Assembly (NCBI GenBank): GCA_002633005.1
Contig: NMRA01000050.1
Location: 156,725 to 193,422 of the forward strand
DNA from: Phoronis australis
Taxonomy: Eukaryota; Phoronida; Phoronidae
DNA length: 36,698 bases
Direction: 5' to 3'
Shown: piece by piece, positions 21,107-32,802 of the stretch
Numbering within the stretch: position 1 is the stretch's first letter
Layout: each line of letters begins with the position of its first letter
Notes under the pieces: generated by a model
The model's input: the letters and a program-made list of their open reading frames with translations, nothing else
What the model was told of the DNA's origin: nothing
Database searches by the model: none
Translations under genes and position numbers: made by a program

Positions 21107-22845
21107 AAACACATTTAGAACAGCGCTACCTGTTGGCGGGAGACCTAGATGTATTCATAGACCCTCAAACCAGGTCTGAGCCTGCGGTGAAGACTTTAAT
21201 TAACTGGAATAAAAACAAGTTTTTTAGATATAAAACCAATTTTGAGGAATTTTCATTGTTAATTTAGTTGAGGAAAACGTAAGTTTTTTGATGTTTTGGC
21301 TAAGGCAATGATTATTGTTATGCCATTCGACTAGAAAAAAAGCAAATGCCATTCAATTGAATAACAACATTTTCCGGATCCCTTTGTAAGCATAGTGACA
21401 CAACAGAAAACCAATTGTGAGGAAATAAAATTTATCTTGTCTTGGATGTTTTTGCAATTATGATAATATTTAACTGTAATTCACTGAGTCTCTACCATGG
21501 CTGAGACTTAATTTGATGTTTAATAAATGTAATAATAATGCATTTAATACTTTAGCATAGTATTTTACGATATATGGATTATTCATATAATTAATTTTGT
21601 GGATGAAAGACACGGAATAAGATAATTATGGATTAATAAATAATACTCACTGCATAAACAAAAATAGAGTAATAATAAATAAGAGCATGTCGATCAGTAT
21701 CATTGTTTATTCTAACTTTGTACATCATTAACGCCTTTGATAAATTGTATGAAATCGAAATTCCATATTTAATATACATTATGCAATACTTGTCAATACA
21801 TAAACTAGTAAAGATGTATCAGCCATGAAACCTAGCACTTCCACAGTACTAATGTTCTAGAACTGCTGCAGTATAAATGATAATAAGTTTGATTTTGCCA
21901 ACATACCAATAGTTGCCGCGGATAATATATGTGGTTCGAGGGAACAAACACCCCATCCGGTAAAATAAAAATGATACCAAGTAAGGTTCCCCACTTTTAT
22001 TCTCTATAACTAAGTCTACTTCAGACTAATCAACTAATTTCCATTAATACCATTGCATAAGAAGTCAATGACATCAATACAACTCCCTGGGCATTAACCT
22101 CAAACTGAATCTCGGGATAAATGCTAATCCCCAAAGTTTTCAAAAATATATAGTTGAACAGGTTCACGCTAGCACTTGATTTTCAAGTTTTGCAATTTAA
22201 ACATGGCCTGCTTGGGGGTTTTCAGGGAATAATAGAATAGTTTAGCAAATGTTATTATTATTTCAAAGTGAGTTCTGCCAGACAAAAATGAGACCAATTT
22301 CCACAAATAGTTATGAAAGACACACACATTCTGATAGGTTGTGGACTATAGCAAATACAGATAATAGGAAACAAGGTGTCTGGATACAGCAGGATGCGTT
22401 AAAGAATAAAGTTCCTTTGTAAATATAATGTTCCAAGGAAGGGACTGTGTAGAATTTGGCCAAACAATCCCTGTATAGGATATTCTTCAGCAAGATAGCC
22501 TGAGGTAGACGTATCTTGTGATAATGCAGAGTAGTGTCTGGGACCTTCATAATAACTCATCAGATCAGAATGATAACAACAAAATACCGTTTCTTACTTT
22601 AGCTGATTGGTACATTGTTCGTCTTCGCAGTGGCGACTATACAATCGGAAGCTATGTAGCTCTTCTACAGATTGTCCTGCTAATTAACTATAATATCTTT
22701 GGCCGAGGTACAAAACTGTGCTCAAACTGGCTATTTGTTTGATAAGAGAAAGGAGGTAAATATTACGTCATGTTAGATATTTTTCAATTTGGTATATATT
22801 TTTAAGTATTTGGACTACATTGCCCCTTGAGATAAGGACTTTAAT
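21107..22845. other. No recognisable gene; one repeat-like word
   Basis: At 21118 'cagcgctacctgttggcgg' resembles 'cagcgcctcctgttagcc' in dispersed copy A, so a fragment of a repeat may end here. The rest, to 22.8 kb, is strongly AT-rich with no coding similarity. Confidence 0.4.
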
Positions 22846-22953
22846 GAGTATGCCACATGTGACTTCAGCACCCCTCTCAAGAGAAATCAGGACATTTATG
22901 AGTTTACCATAAGTGACTCCCGCATCCCTCTCAAGAGAAACCCCTTCATGAAC
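22846..22953. repeat. 54-bp tandem duplication
   Basis: Two units: 'gagtatgccacatgtgactt' starts at 22846 and 'gagtttaccataagtgactc' at 22900. Each is followed by a shared 'ccctctcaagagaaa' block. The second unit ends right beside the stop codon of the fibrinogen-domain exon, so on the minus strand this duplication lies at the start of that gene's 3' untranslated region. Confidence 0.75.
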
Positions 22954-22954
22954 A

Positions 22955-23556
22955 CTATACCCTCCTTATTTTAAGAACTGAACTTTTCAAAATTACGTGT
23001 TTTCCTGGATAATATTTCATGCATTGGTTCTCGTTTTGGGCTGGGCAATTCCCGCTAGTTGGATAAATACTATTTAAAGCTAACCTAGCACAGTTTGCAT
23101 ACCACCACCCACCACTATTTATTTCTGCACAACTTTTTTTGTTACTTTGGTCATTATCTTGGTCTATTGTCGAAAAACGAGCTCCGTTTAATTCGCTCAT
23201 CGAATATTTGGGATTGGAGTCAACATTTGCAGATATTGACAATTTGTATTTCTCTTTCTCATTGGCTATTGCGAATGAACTATGTTCACGTGTTACACTC
23301 GTGCCATGCCATGTGGTCATTACGTATTGTATTTTGTACTGAGCCTGCTGAGTGACGTATTGAATGTTGTCATTTCCGAGCCACAGCTCTCCTCCGAGGT
23401 CGCCAAAACCATTCATATAGTCTGACCCGTGCCTTTTGAAATCAACGCTTCCGTTGAATCTTCGCTGAATTACTATCCACCCTTCTTCGCAGATCACATC
23501 GAAGGTCTTGTGACGGTTCAGCGGTCGGATGCGCAGAACGCCGTTGTAGTGAATGC
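22955..23556 (-). CDS. Fibrinogen-related-domain (FReD) protein, terminal exon
   Basis: This exon codes most of a fibrinogen C-terminal globe, a secreted recognition domain that in invertebrate lectins and ficolin-like or tenascin-like proteins binds sugars or acetylated groups. It begins after a good acceptor (tttttctag, AG at 23557-23558) in a split codon and runs 199 whole codons to a TAA at 22955. Landmarks in order: 'HYNGVLRIRP', 'FDVICEEGWIVIQRRFNGSV', 'GFGDLGGELWLGNDNI' (the family signature), 'FSTIDQDNDQ' (the calcium-site acidic run), 'KSCAEINSGGWWYANC' (binding-pocket region and conserved disulphide), and 'KSSVLKIRRV' at the end. The C-terminal loop carries an extra cysteine pair ('NCPAQNENQC'). 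The first 15-20 residues of the domain and any N-terminal part (signal peptide, collagen, coiled coil) must be on upstream exons above 23.6 kb, which I could not identify. No frameshifts; likely functional. The overall protein type cannot be told from this exon. Confidence 0.93.
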
Positions 23557-24556
23557 CTAGAAAAACTTAATACAATCTGAATTCCACGTGGTGCTCTATC
23601 TGTCTAAACTGTATGCGAGTGTGTGGCTTTCTGAATAGAGTACACGTGTTGCTCAGAGTCACAAAATTGCACATATCTTCAAAATTATCGCACACAAATA
23701 CATATTCGTTGGATTCTCAACGAAATATCTGTAAAAAGAATATCGGGATAAGTACAATCAAATAAATGTGTATTTTTCTTAAAATCAGATTTTCTTCCTA
23801 ATATTTTCACCTTCTGTAATACCCATTTTCTTGGTTACAAATGGGATTTTTAGGCATTAAAAGGCTAATGGTCACACTTGACAAAATACACTGTTACGTC
23901 GAGTATGACAATATACGCCGTAGATATAGACATATGTTGCCCGCCAGGGGACAATGTGTCGGCATTCCCGGCACGTATTCTTCATGAAGGATACTGTCAA
24001 CACCTGCACAAACATGTAGTATCCCCCGGGTGACAATATGTGCCGCTGATCCCAGGATGCATTTTGAGCAGTACATTACATGTAAGTGGTTTACGTTATT
24101 TGTTTGAGGGGGCCTTTGGTCACAAGACAAATATCAAGGTTGTAAGGGGAAAGGACATATTCTGAAAACTTGAAGAAAGAAAAATGAGGTCACGCATGAA
24201 TGTTGAATAGACCAAAGTATATTAGACCCACAAGTGAATTTGACTTTTTGTGTTGGAGAGGGATCTCGGTCAATGGCCATGGATCATGCTGTGTATCTGG
24301 ACGCCATCCCCAAACTAGAAGGAGGTGGAAAGTCGTAATACCAACCGACGTCATGGTGTCATTTCCGACATCATTTATGTAGCGCTTGTCACCCTCTATC
24401 ACCAAGAAGTTCTGACAATAAAAATACATTCAAATGGGTCTGAGGCGTTCTACTGATCGAGATTGGGGGCAGGGGATAAAAGATTGGTTCCACTATTTTA
24501 CGTGCTCCACGCCTCATGCCGTCTTAGTCATCTTATTCAAAATTATCACCCATTGT

Positions 24557-24557
<1 letters not shown>
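23557..24557. other. Likely intron of the fibrinogen-domain gene; no clear exon
   Basis: On the minus strand this is upstream of the terminal exon. One candidate exon follows an acceptor-like 'tttttattgtcag' near 24413 and is open for about 70 codons. It has no fibrinogen or other recognised motif, so I leave it unannotated. Around 23.9-24.05 kb the phrase 'gacaatRtRYgcc' repeats three times in C-rich surroundings, suggesting a small degenerate repeat. Confidence 0.4.

Positions 24558-24599
<42 letters not shown>
24558..24599. repeat. (TC)n microsatellite
   Basis: An uninterrupted CT dinucleotide run of about 21 units stops exactly where the gap begins. Its true length is unknown because the assembly breaks inside it. 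Ser-Leu or Arg-Glu repeat peptides read across it are artefacts. Confidence 0.97.
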
Positions 24600-24941
24600 N
24601 NNNNNNNNNNNNNNNNNNNNNNNNNNNNNNNNNNNNNNNNNNNNNNNNNNNNNNNNNNNNNNNNNNNNNNNNNNNNNNNNNNNNNNNNNNNNNNNNNNNN
24701 NNNNNNNNNNNNNNNNNNNNNNNNNNNNNNNNNNNNNNNNNNNNNNNNNNNNNNNNNNNNNNNNNNNNNNNNNNNNNNNNNNNNNNNNNNNNNNNNNNNN
24801 NNNNNNNNNNNNNNNNNNNNNNNNNNNNNNNNNNNNNNNNNNNNNNNNNNNNNNNNNNNNNNNNNNNNNNNNNNNNNNNNNNNNNNNNNNNNNNNNNNNN
24901 NNNNNNNNNNNNNNNNNNNNNNNNNNNNNNNNNNNNNNNNN
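24600..24941. other. Assembly gap (342 N)
   Basis: Unresolved bases. Any open frame drawn across it is meaningless. The upstream exons of the fibrinogen-domain gene could lie partly in or beyond it. Confidence 0.99.
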
Positions 24942-25014
24942 ATTTCAAAACAAGGTTACACATGCATCTGCTAAAGCTGGTAATGTAAACAGTGGTGAAG
25001 GTTTTGTCGAAGTC

Positions 25015-25176
25015 CAGTGCTGTCAGTGATAAAATTAGAGGTAAGTAGGCGCCCAAAGCCCGCCGTATCACCTTGAGCACTGAACTTAACTTACGGACGG
25101 GTGCGTAATCGCTACGTACAAATGACAAAATCTGGTTGGCTGCGCCTACGTGCGCCTACGCCCCACTACAGCAGTG
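25015..25176. repeat. hAT-type MITE, copy 1, with 8-bp target duplication
   Basis: Starts 'cagtgctgtcagtg' and ends 'cccactacagcagtg'; the termini are imperfect inverted repeats of CAGTGCTGTAGTGG. Flanks are 'tcgaagtc' (25007-25014) and 'tcaaagtc' (25177-25184), 7 of 8 identical. The interior ('ggtaagtaggcgcccaaagcc', and doubled 'tgcgcctacg') matches the copy at 31216-31353. At 162 bp it has no coding room and would have been moved by a hAT transposase encoded elsewhere. Confidence 0.88.
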
Positions 25177-25184
25177 TCAAAGTC

Positions 25185-28100
25185 GTTAAAATATATGGCA
25201 AAGTTTACGTTTAAGCAAGTGGAGGGATATTGCACAGAGTTTGTTTAAACTTGCTTACCGCTTCTTTAGTCGACATCACCAACGTCAATTCACATGTTGC
25301 AAGGCATTATAGGAAAAATACGTACTGCGTCCAGTCGAACTGTAGCCACACCGTACGTGTTTGGGAAGTTTTTGGCGTTATTAGTTTATTATATTATGAG
25401 ATTTTGGCATCAACTGCCGTACCTGTTCGTCAGTCAGTGTCTCCCTTGTATAACAACGTGCTGTTAACCCAGTTCGTGGGCCGCGCACCATAAAGGGCTG
25501 GGGGGTCTTATAGCTACGCTTTTTTCAGTGCTGCGGCGCCCATGGTCTATGAGTGGTTCACCACAAGGGCTATGGACCCACTTCTTCTTCATTGCTGCGC
25601 CGCTCATGCAGCTACTTCGACTCCTGGCGGACACTTATCTTTTTAGGATAGGGAGGATGTGGCCCGGGCTTCCAAATCGGAACCCATATTTATACCTTGC
25701 CAAATTGGAAAATTGTAACCCATGCTTACATTGTATATCAAGAGCTGAAATTGCACCCAATGATTTACCTACAGATCTAAAAATGCATGTAGTTTATTAG
25801 GGCATAGAGATTATTAGCGAGTTATTTCCCTACATAAAAAGTGTTTAAATAGATAGAACACACAAATGTATAGAGGAAAATTGACGACGGACATTCATTA
25901 ATCTCAACTCGAATTAAAGACTCGACATCGCGCAATTGCAAACAAACAAGTGAGCGGCACTGAAATTTGAAACGAGGACCATGATTCCGTCTTATTTCGT
26001 AAATCCATACTTTCATTATCACCTCATCAGTAGAGAACAAGTTAGTGAAAAGACTGTTCTGTTGAGTACTTTTTACCCTGCTTAGCGCCAAGGTCACTAG
26101 GCTCAGCCACCATCCTGGAGAGAGAGGGATGTACGTAAATCCTCGTTCTGAGAATAATGGCCGATCGTGTGATATAGGTCTGTTTAGCGATATACGAAAT
26201 CGGCTCTGTCCACAAAATTTAGCAAGAAGTCATAATAAAACAACAACAGCAGTCCGGCTGAGACACAATTTCTATATCTTCCAAAAAACTGAAAGATTCG
26301 TAAGCTTTAACGTCGTTTGTTGTCCAGGCTTCGCAAGCATAACATGCCTCTGACAGGTTGAAGAGATATTTAAATCGACACTGAAAATTGCTTTCTAGGT
26401 GCAAACCTAGCATGTATTACCAAGATAATCACCACAAACGCTGACAAAGTTCTGAGTCGCTGTCTGTGTGAAGTAACCGTAAACGAATTGAACGGAAACC
26501 TACGGCTGACCACCAACCAAAAATGAAAGCTTTGAAATGACAAAACAAGCCTTCGCATTCTTGTGAAGGGGAAGACGCTTTCGAAAACAACACAACTATT
26601 CTGTAATCCTCGTTTGTTGGAATCACCGTGTGAATTCCTCGCTTACACTGGTTCTCCGCTGACATTCCATTTGCCCTCAGCGTTCCAGAAAGCGCACTAC
26701 TCCTCGAATAAATTAGTTTGAGGTCACTGGGCGATAAGCGCTAACAAAAAGCACTATGTGTTGCTTCTATCTGTCGTAATGCAGTTTAGTTGTATGTTAA
26801 AATATAAATATGGAGGTATTGTAAATTATATAAATCTTCCAAAGAGGCCTACATGTATATCGACACATGTACGCACGGTTGTTTATCGTAATTCCGTAGC
26901 CAATTTTGTAGTTTTTAGCTATTAGTCAATTGATTCTTAATAATTGAAAACCACACTGTGCTGATGTTTCAGATAAATACTGCTGTAATGTTCATTTTAA
27001 ACGAAAATTATTGCTTTATGCATTTTGAAAATTCTCCAGTATCTACAGACAGAGACGGTTAGAACAGTTTATAGACAGGTAATTACACTAAATTGGGCCT
27101 TGTTCGCACTGGACCATGTGGTCATCACCACTGCGTCCAATTCCGGCCCTGCGTCTTCGAGAACCCCCCCCGAAAAAATGCAGGTGTCAGGGTTAAGCCG
27201 TGGCAACCGAAAGAGGCGAGGGACCGAGGACAGTGGAGAATAGAAAAAACTGCAAATCACGGATAAGAGAGAAACTTCTGGAGAACATTTGACGCAGTAT
27301 CAGTGCATGGTTTACTTTTTGAGGACCCTGGCAGGATATTGTTGTTAGGGTCAAGTGCACTTAATCATTCAAAAAAAATCGAGTCAATTTGTAAAGCGAA
27401 GCTTTTGCACTGCGTATTAATTTACTTGATTTTAAATTCAATAAGATAATATTGCGAATGCAAAAATATTTTCCAAGAGGGCCCTCTCCGGCAAGGGATG
27501 ATGAAGACAACCGTCGTTTATTTTTTTCCAGAAATTGTATATCACTTGGTAAAGCATGATGACCTGACAGATACCATCAATTGCTGCGCATTTCCTGATT
27601 TTTGAAAATAAAGACCTTTTCATATTTAGGGACCCACACCTTGAAGGGAGCCATAAATGATTGACGACATTTAAGTGGCCACACTTTTTGCTTTTTTATT
27701 GACAAATTCTTAAGTTTCCTCTCTAACGGAGAGAGGGCTTAATGTTGGAGACGATTACCTCTAACTGGCTTTCAAGTTGAGGAAGGCCACTTCCTGTACC
27801 TTTGTGTGACTACAAGACGGTGGAATAAATTGTCCCTCTTTTCCAAGCTTAATGATGTTGAAGGTGTCCCATTTCCGACGGGATGCCCTCTCGGTGGAGC
27901 AGTTCGGGAGAGATGTCCCTTTGTCTCTCTATACATGTGAATCCGGCAATACCAAGTATTCACAGTGAGAAGTTGAGATTCTAAATTCATCATAATACAC
28001 AAAACATTCGTCCACAGTAGCATCAAGACATGTGATGCAACCAACCAAAAATGTGAAAATACAATAGGATGGACTCCCATCGAAAAAGTAGAATTTTGAA

Positions 28101-28509
28101 GAACGGGAAGACCACTATTTGTGAATTAGAGAAAAGGACTATTTCCGATGGTTAGTTATAAAATAATGCTGCTTTTTCCAAGAGTATCACAAGAATAGTA
28201 TTTCTTGTTTAAGATCATTGCTAGGAGTTGTTTGAAAAGACCTGTCGAAAGGCCTGCCAGGGCTCCGATTTGTGATGACCATCTACATGTCGAACGGGGG
28301 TACTCAAAGTACTCTCGAATCATAAACAAGGATGTCAGCGTTTTTTCCTTGGAATTCAAGTTTACCTCGTGAACTGTTATAGGTGCTGAGCAAAAATGCA
28401 CCTTAACACGAATGTCCCATCTCAAATGTTCCCCCGGTTACCCGTCTAGAATCTGCGAACATGCCTGAGGAAACTGCTTATAACATTCCGTTTTGATAAA
28501 AAAATTCGT
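25185..28509. other. No recognisable gene
   Basis: More than 3 kb with no coding similarity. Several open frames of 60-100 codons overlap on both strands (for example 25230-25493, 26429-26665, 27772-28080), and none carries a motif I know. No obvious repeats beyond A/T runs. Confidence 0.4.
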
Positions 28510-29235
28510 TGGTTTCCGATTTACATGTTTATGTATCTAGGAAAATCGACAGAATCACAGATGATTTTTGAAAATTAGAATCTAGTATTGTAAAAATTGA
28601 CGATGTTTCAGTGAATTTAGTTGCAGCCTGAAGTTGGAAAAAACTTTATAATCAAATCCCAAATAGAAACGTACACTTCCGTTCCCTAATCTAAAATACA
28701 TCTCAAAGACATTGCTGAAATACGGACAGTTCCCAATTTAAATGAAAATGTATTCAATGCATTTTGACTGAGGCTTTAGATTTGTCGTTTAAACTCACAA
28801 ACAGGAGATCAAAAAGAAGTTGAGTCATTAAATCATGCTGAACGCATTGCTCGTTGAATCAATTGTTGATGTCTGGTTTACTTGTTTATGTACATGTATC
28901 TACAAATATTCGACTAATTGACAGATAATTTTAACAATCAGAAGTTAATCATTTACGAAATAACGATGCTTCAGTGAACTAAGCTGCAGGCTGACATCGG
29001 TAAAATTTTATCTACCATCAGATCCCAGTAGCAAAGCACACTAATCTATTTTTGTCTATCTGAAATACGTCTCAAGGATAGTGGTGAATGTCGGAGAGCT
29101 CTACAAAATGTTTTCACGATGCAAATGACAATAAATTGTTTATTGACTTAGGAGACATATTAGTGATTAAATTCACAAACTGAAGATCGAAAAAAGAAGT
29201 TTGAGCCCTAATTAAACTTCTTGCTCATTAACTTT
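28510..29235. repeat. Old tandem duplication, unit about 363 bp
   Basis: Unit 1 starts 'tggtttccgatttacatg' (28510) and unit 2 'tggtttacttgtttatgtac' (28874). Matched landmarks keep the same offset: 'gatgtttcagtgaa' at 28602 and 'gatgcttcagtgaa' at 28965; 'ctcaaagacattgctgaa' near 28702 and 'ctcaaggatagtggtgaa' near 29071; 'ctcacaaacaggagatcaaa' near 28794 and 'ttcacaaactgaagatcgaa' near 29172. Identity looks like roughly 70 percent. No frame is kept open in both units, so it is not a duplicated coding exon. Confidence 0.75.
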
Positions 29236-31207
29236 GAAAGGCTGTCTTTACACTTCCTTGAAGTTTTTAGTTTCCAGTATTATTGCGCAATGAATTTTTG
29301 TTCTTCATACCTGGTGCGTTTGATTACCTCTCCTATGCACACTACACAGATGAAGCGCGTCATAACTAACGCACTCACGTTAAAATATGATGTAACCATG
29401 CAGTAGGCCCGCGCAGAATCTGTGACCACGGGAACTGAATTTGATTTCCAGGTGTTGAAGTGTGCACTTTTCTGGGAAACGTGCACTCTCACTATAATGT
29501 AGGGAGAAAGTGGGCTGCCAAAGTCACTGGTATTGAAATAGGAGGTGAAGTTCATGATAATGACAGCATGCTCATTGAAGTCAATTTGGCATCACAAATC
29601 CATAAGTTTGACATATAACCTTTGCTATGCATTTTAATCATTGACTGTTCCTAGTTGACTTAATGGTCAACATGGAAATGCGCTGTGTGATTTTCTATAT
29701 TACAACCCAACAAAAAGTGAAGCTGTTGTGGAACATGCTGCTCAACGGCCTATATGCAGTTTGGACATTCCCACAAAATTGGGCTGGATTTTTTGAAGTG
29801 GAGTAATGTATCAATCAGACCACTCAAACAGCAGAACTCTCTCACTTATGACCACAGCATGTGGCTTTGTAAACTCATTTTGTGAATTCACAAACCATGG
29901 CTATCCATCCAAAAAGCATTACTCCTGGTGTTGCATCCAGCTTTGTTACCTATAGACACTGCTCGCACACTCTTCCCTGAGTCATACACATGATTCTTAG
30001 TCGCGTGAGTTTTTAAACTGATTTTTGGTTGCAAAAGCTGTGTTTGATATCTGTGAACAGGGATTGGCTTACATTTAGGTGTGTGAGTTGTGTTCACGAG
30101 TGTTTGACGTACAATTGGTACCCTGCAAATGGACTAGGTAACATGTACTATCTTATTGATTTTTGCATTTGCAAGTGTAAAAATGCAGGCAGCTAGAACA
30201 GCAGGGGAGTCATACTGCACAATGGGGGTAGGCTCTGAAGTCAGCATAAAGGCCTGAAATAATGACCGTAAAAGCGTAAAGATGCGTTCGACGAAGGCAT
30301 GAAAACTGGTCAAAAAGGCGATCCAGTGGGGTGTTTTCAATAAACAAGAACCGCAGGACATAATCAAAGAACTCCTGTTAGAATATCTTGAGTAGTGTCC
30401 ATGTCGATCGTAATCATCAGTGTTACTGTATTCTTGTTGTGCACCTTATGGTGTGTCTATTGCTTTGAAGTAATATTGCTAGTGAGTTTGATTCCATGAC
30501 ATTTTCTGTGAAATTACTTTTCACGCCAAGAATGTCTCTTTAACTGTCGTTTCTAGGTTATTTGTATTCATTAATACAGTTCAAGCCAAACGTATTAAGA
30601 CAAAATAACCCGGAATTCTTGCCATGACACCTGGGGCAAAAGTAGATGTCGTGGTCAAAGTGGCCTTCTTTGTGACTGAAATTGAATGGAAACAAGAAAT
30701 TTAGTACGGTGGCTAAGACATTATGCAATTAGCCGTTGTAATGATTATTACCAGTTATTTTTGCATTAACAGGACAAGCCATCAAGCGGGGCAAATATTT
30801 ATATTGTCTGATTACTTTTGCTTTGTTCTGTATGACTGTTTGCATATATGCAAGCATGCGTGTGTAGGCCCATTATGCTGTCATTCCCGTCTTTTTTCTG
30901 GCATCAGCTGCTGCATCTCCAAATCCTTGGTGAATGTGAAATTTTACAAATGAGATGACACAAAAGAGCTTTGGCATATATTTGACTACCACTGGGCCCC
31001 TAGTGGCAACTTTACTTCTTCATGTTAGTCTCTTTATCTAGCAAGTTCCTTGACTGATTTTCATCAAATTTTGCAAATAAGTTTCAGTTATGGAGACAAT
31101 CACACTTTCCTATTTCCTGGCTACCTATGTAATCTGTACGGAAATGTTGCCATTGAGATGAGCACGACTGACACTGATTGTTGATTGGACTATCTCTTAT
31201 GGTGTCC
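29236..31207. other. No recognisable gene
   Basis: No coding similarity. The 77-codon minus-strand frame at 30134-30367 and others nearby have no known motif. Confidence 0.4.
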
Positions 31208-31215
31208 CTTAATGG

Positions 31216-31353
31216 CAGTGCTGTAGTGGTAAAATTAAAGGTAAGTAGGCACCCAAAGCCATCGTATCACCTTGAGCACTGAACGTAACTATGTTCAAAT
31301 GGCAAAAGGTGGTTGGCTGCGCCTACCTGCGCCTACGCCCCACTACAGCATTG
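31216..31353. repeat. hAT-type MITE, copy 2, with 8-bp target duplication
   Basis: Starts 'cagtgctgtagtggtaaa' and ends 'cgccccactacagcattg'. Flanks 'cttaatgg' (31208-31215) and 'cttaatga' (31354-31361) agree at 7 of 8 bases. It is shorter than copy 1 (138 versus 162 bp), mainly because it lacks about 20 bases after 'gcactgaac', but otherwise matches throughout. With independent target sites in the two copies, the termini are well defined. Confidence 0.9.
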
Positions 31354-31361
31354 CTTAATGA

Positions 31362-32793
31362 CAACTTAGGTTTTCCTTATGTATGTCTCTATAAGTTTCT
31401 TGATGTATTTTCGTGTAATATGGTAAATTTGTTTCTGTTGTGGAAACGAGAACAGATTGCTATTTTAGGCTGGATTTAAAATATTCTGTGCTACTAAAGA
31501 TTATTATTTCTGGCTCCAGCCTCTCTGTCCCTTAAATTGCTCGGAAGATAGTTTTGAAATTTTGCTCATGTGTACTTATAGAGAAGATCACTACTGACAG
31601 GTTTTCTAGTGGGTGCAATCCCCGAGGTGCCTGGCGTGGCAATTTCTTTGTTTATCTGCACCGCAATATTTACCAAGTTCTGTTGATGAATGTGGGTGAA
31701 ATTTGACGTATTTGTTACATTATTGAGGAAGGTGTGCCCGGCATTAATTTGAGGACATGTCTGAGTGCTGTGGCGTTCTCTAGTGGTTCTTGATGTATGG
31801 AATTTGACAAGAATACGACAGTAGTTGTCTTGTTTCAGATGAGTATAATGTATGCTGCACCACCTAGAGGTTTTTTATTTTATATATTACATATTATTAA
31901 CATACCTGGAAGCATTCTGACAGAGATGCAATCTTGGGCGCTTTGCGTTTTTCCTGTTTTTGTATGATTTTGACAAAACATTGCAGTGTAAAGTTTACTA
32001 CGATTTCATTTTTACTTCTTTTGATGAAAGATCTCGATATCCAAAACTTAATGTTGACAACCAGCCTTAACTTCCACACTTGTATAATACACATTATGTA
32101 CTATAATCAGTGTACAGGTGGGAAACTAAAGTGTCCTATCCATAGCTCGATGTGAACCACGATCAAAGGGTGAGTTATATAAATTTCCTGTGTAATTAAT
32201 ACTGCACTGATGTGTTTTTTCTGAGTGTTGCAAGTCAGAGTTTTCATGAGTATTAGATAATAAAACACTAACTTCACCGATACCATGTAAAATAATTTGT
32301 TATTTTCGTAGTCTGTCTGTGTTTCAAAATCATAGCACCACTACAATTGCCCCTTTTGAAAATCTGGATCTGCTGGTGGTTTACATCTGATGCCCAGATT
32401 AACCAATGATATTCCTAGCCCTATGTAGTATTTTTACGTACATCTCGAATTCATATTGCGTTATTGATGTTCTATAATCACGGTTGAAATCTTCTGGTCC
32501 ATCCTCACCTGAACCTGCAATGCTTCATCGAATCTACGTTCCAGTCCTTTACTTTGCAGTCATCATCACTAAAATGGAAGTCCCGGTGATGGATTGTAAA
32601 TAGAACTGACTGAAACGTTGCTTAAAGAACTGTTGACTAGAGGTTGCCGAACACTCCTATAGATATAGCAATAGCCATTATACGCTTACCGTACATTGAT
32701 TAGTTAGCCAAACATGTAGGATTTCTCAAAGTTACAAGCTTGGGTCCGCTCTAAAATATTGACTTGACACTGCGTTTTATTTGAGTACAACTT
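31362..32793. other. No recognisable gene
   Basis: No coding similarity and no clear repeat. Short open frames near 31.9-32.15 kb overlap on opposite strands and look like chance. Confidence 0.4.
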
Positions 32794-32802
32794 GTTCAAC
32801 AG

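Noticed and set aside
23906-24050. Degenerate tandem repeat with 'gacaatRtRYgcc' words
   Set aside because: Spacing is irregular (about 44 and 83 bases) and the rest of the units does not align well.
24200-24413. Upstream exon of the fibrinogen-domain gene
   Set aside because: An acceptor-like site and an open frame exist, but the peptide has no fibrinogen, collagen or signal features and no clear donor.
24434-25128. Long open frames of about 184-204 codons spanning the gap on both strands
   Set aside because: They consist of a dinucleotide repeat plus N bases; nothing in them is real coding evidence.
25230-28425. Several 60-100-codon open frames on both strands
   Set aside because: They overlap one another on opposite strands, lack motifs and splice support, and are about as frequent as expected by chance.
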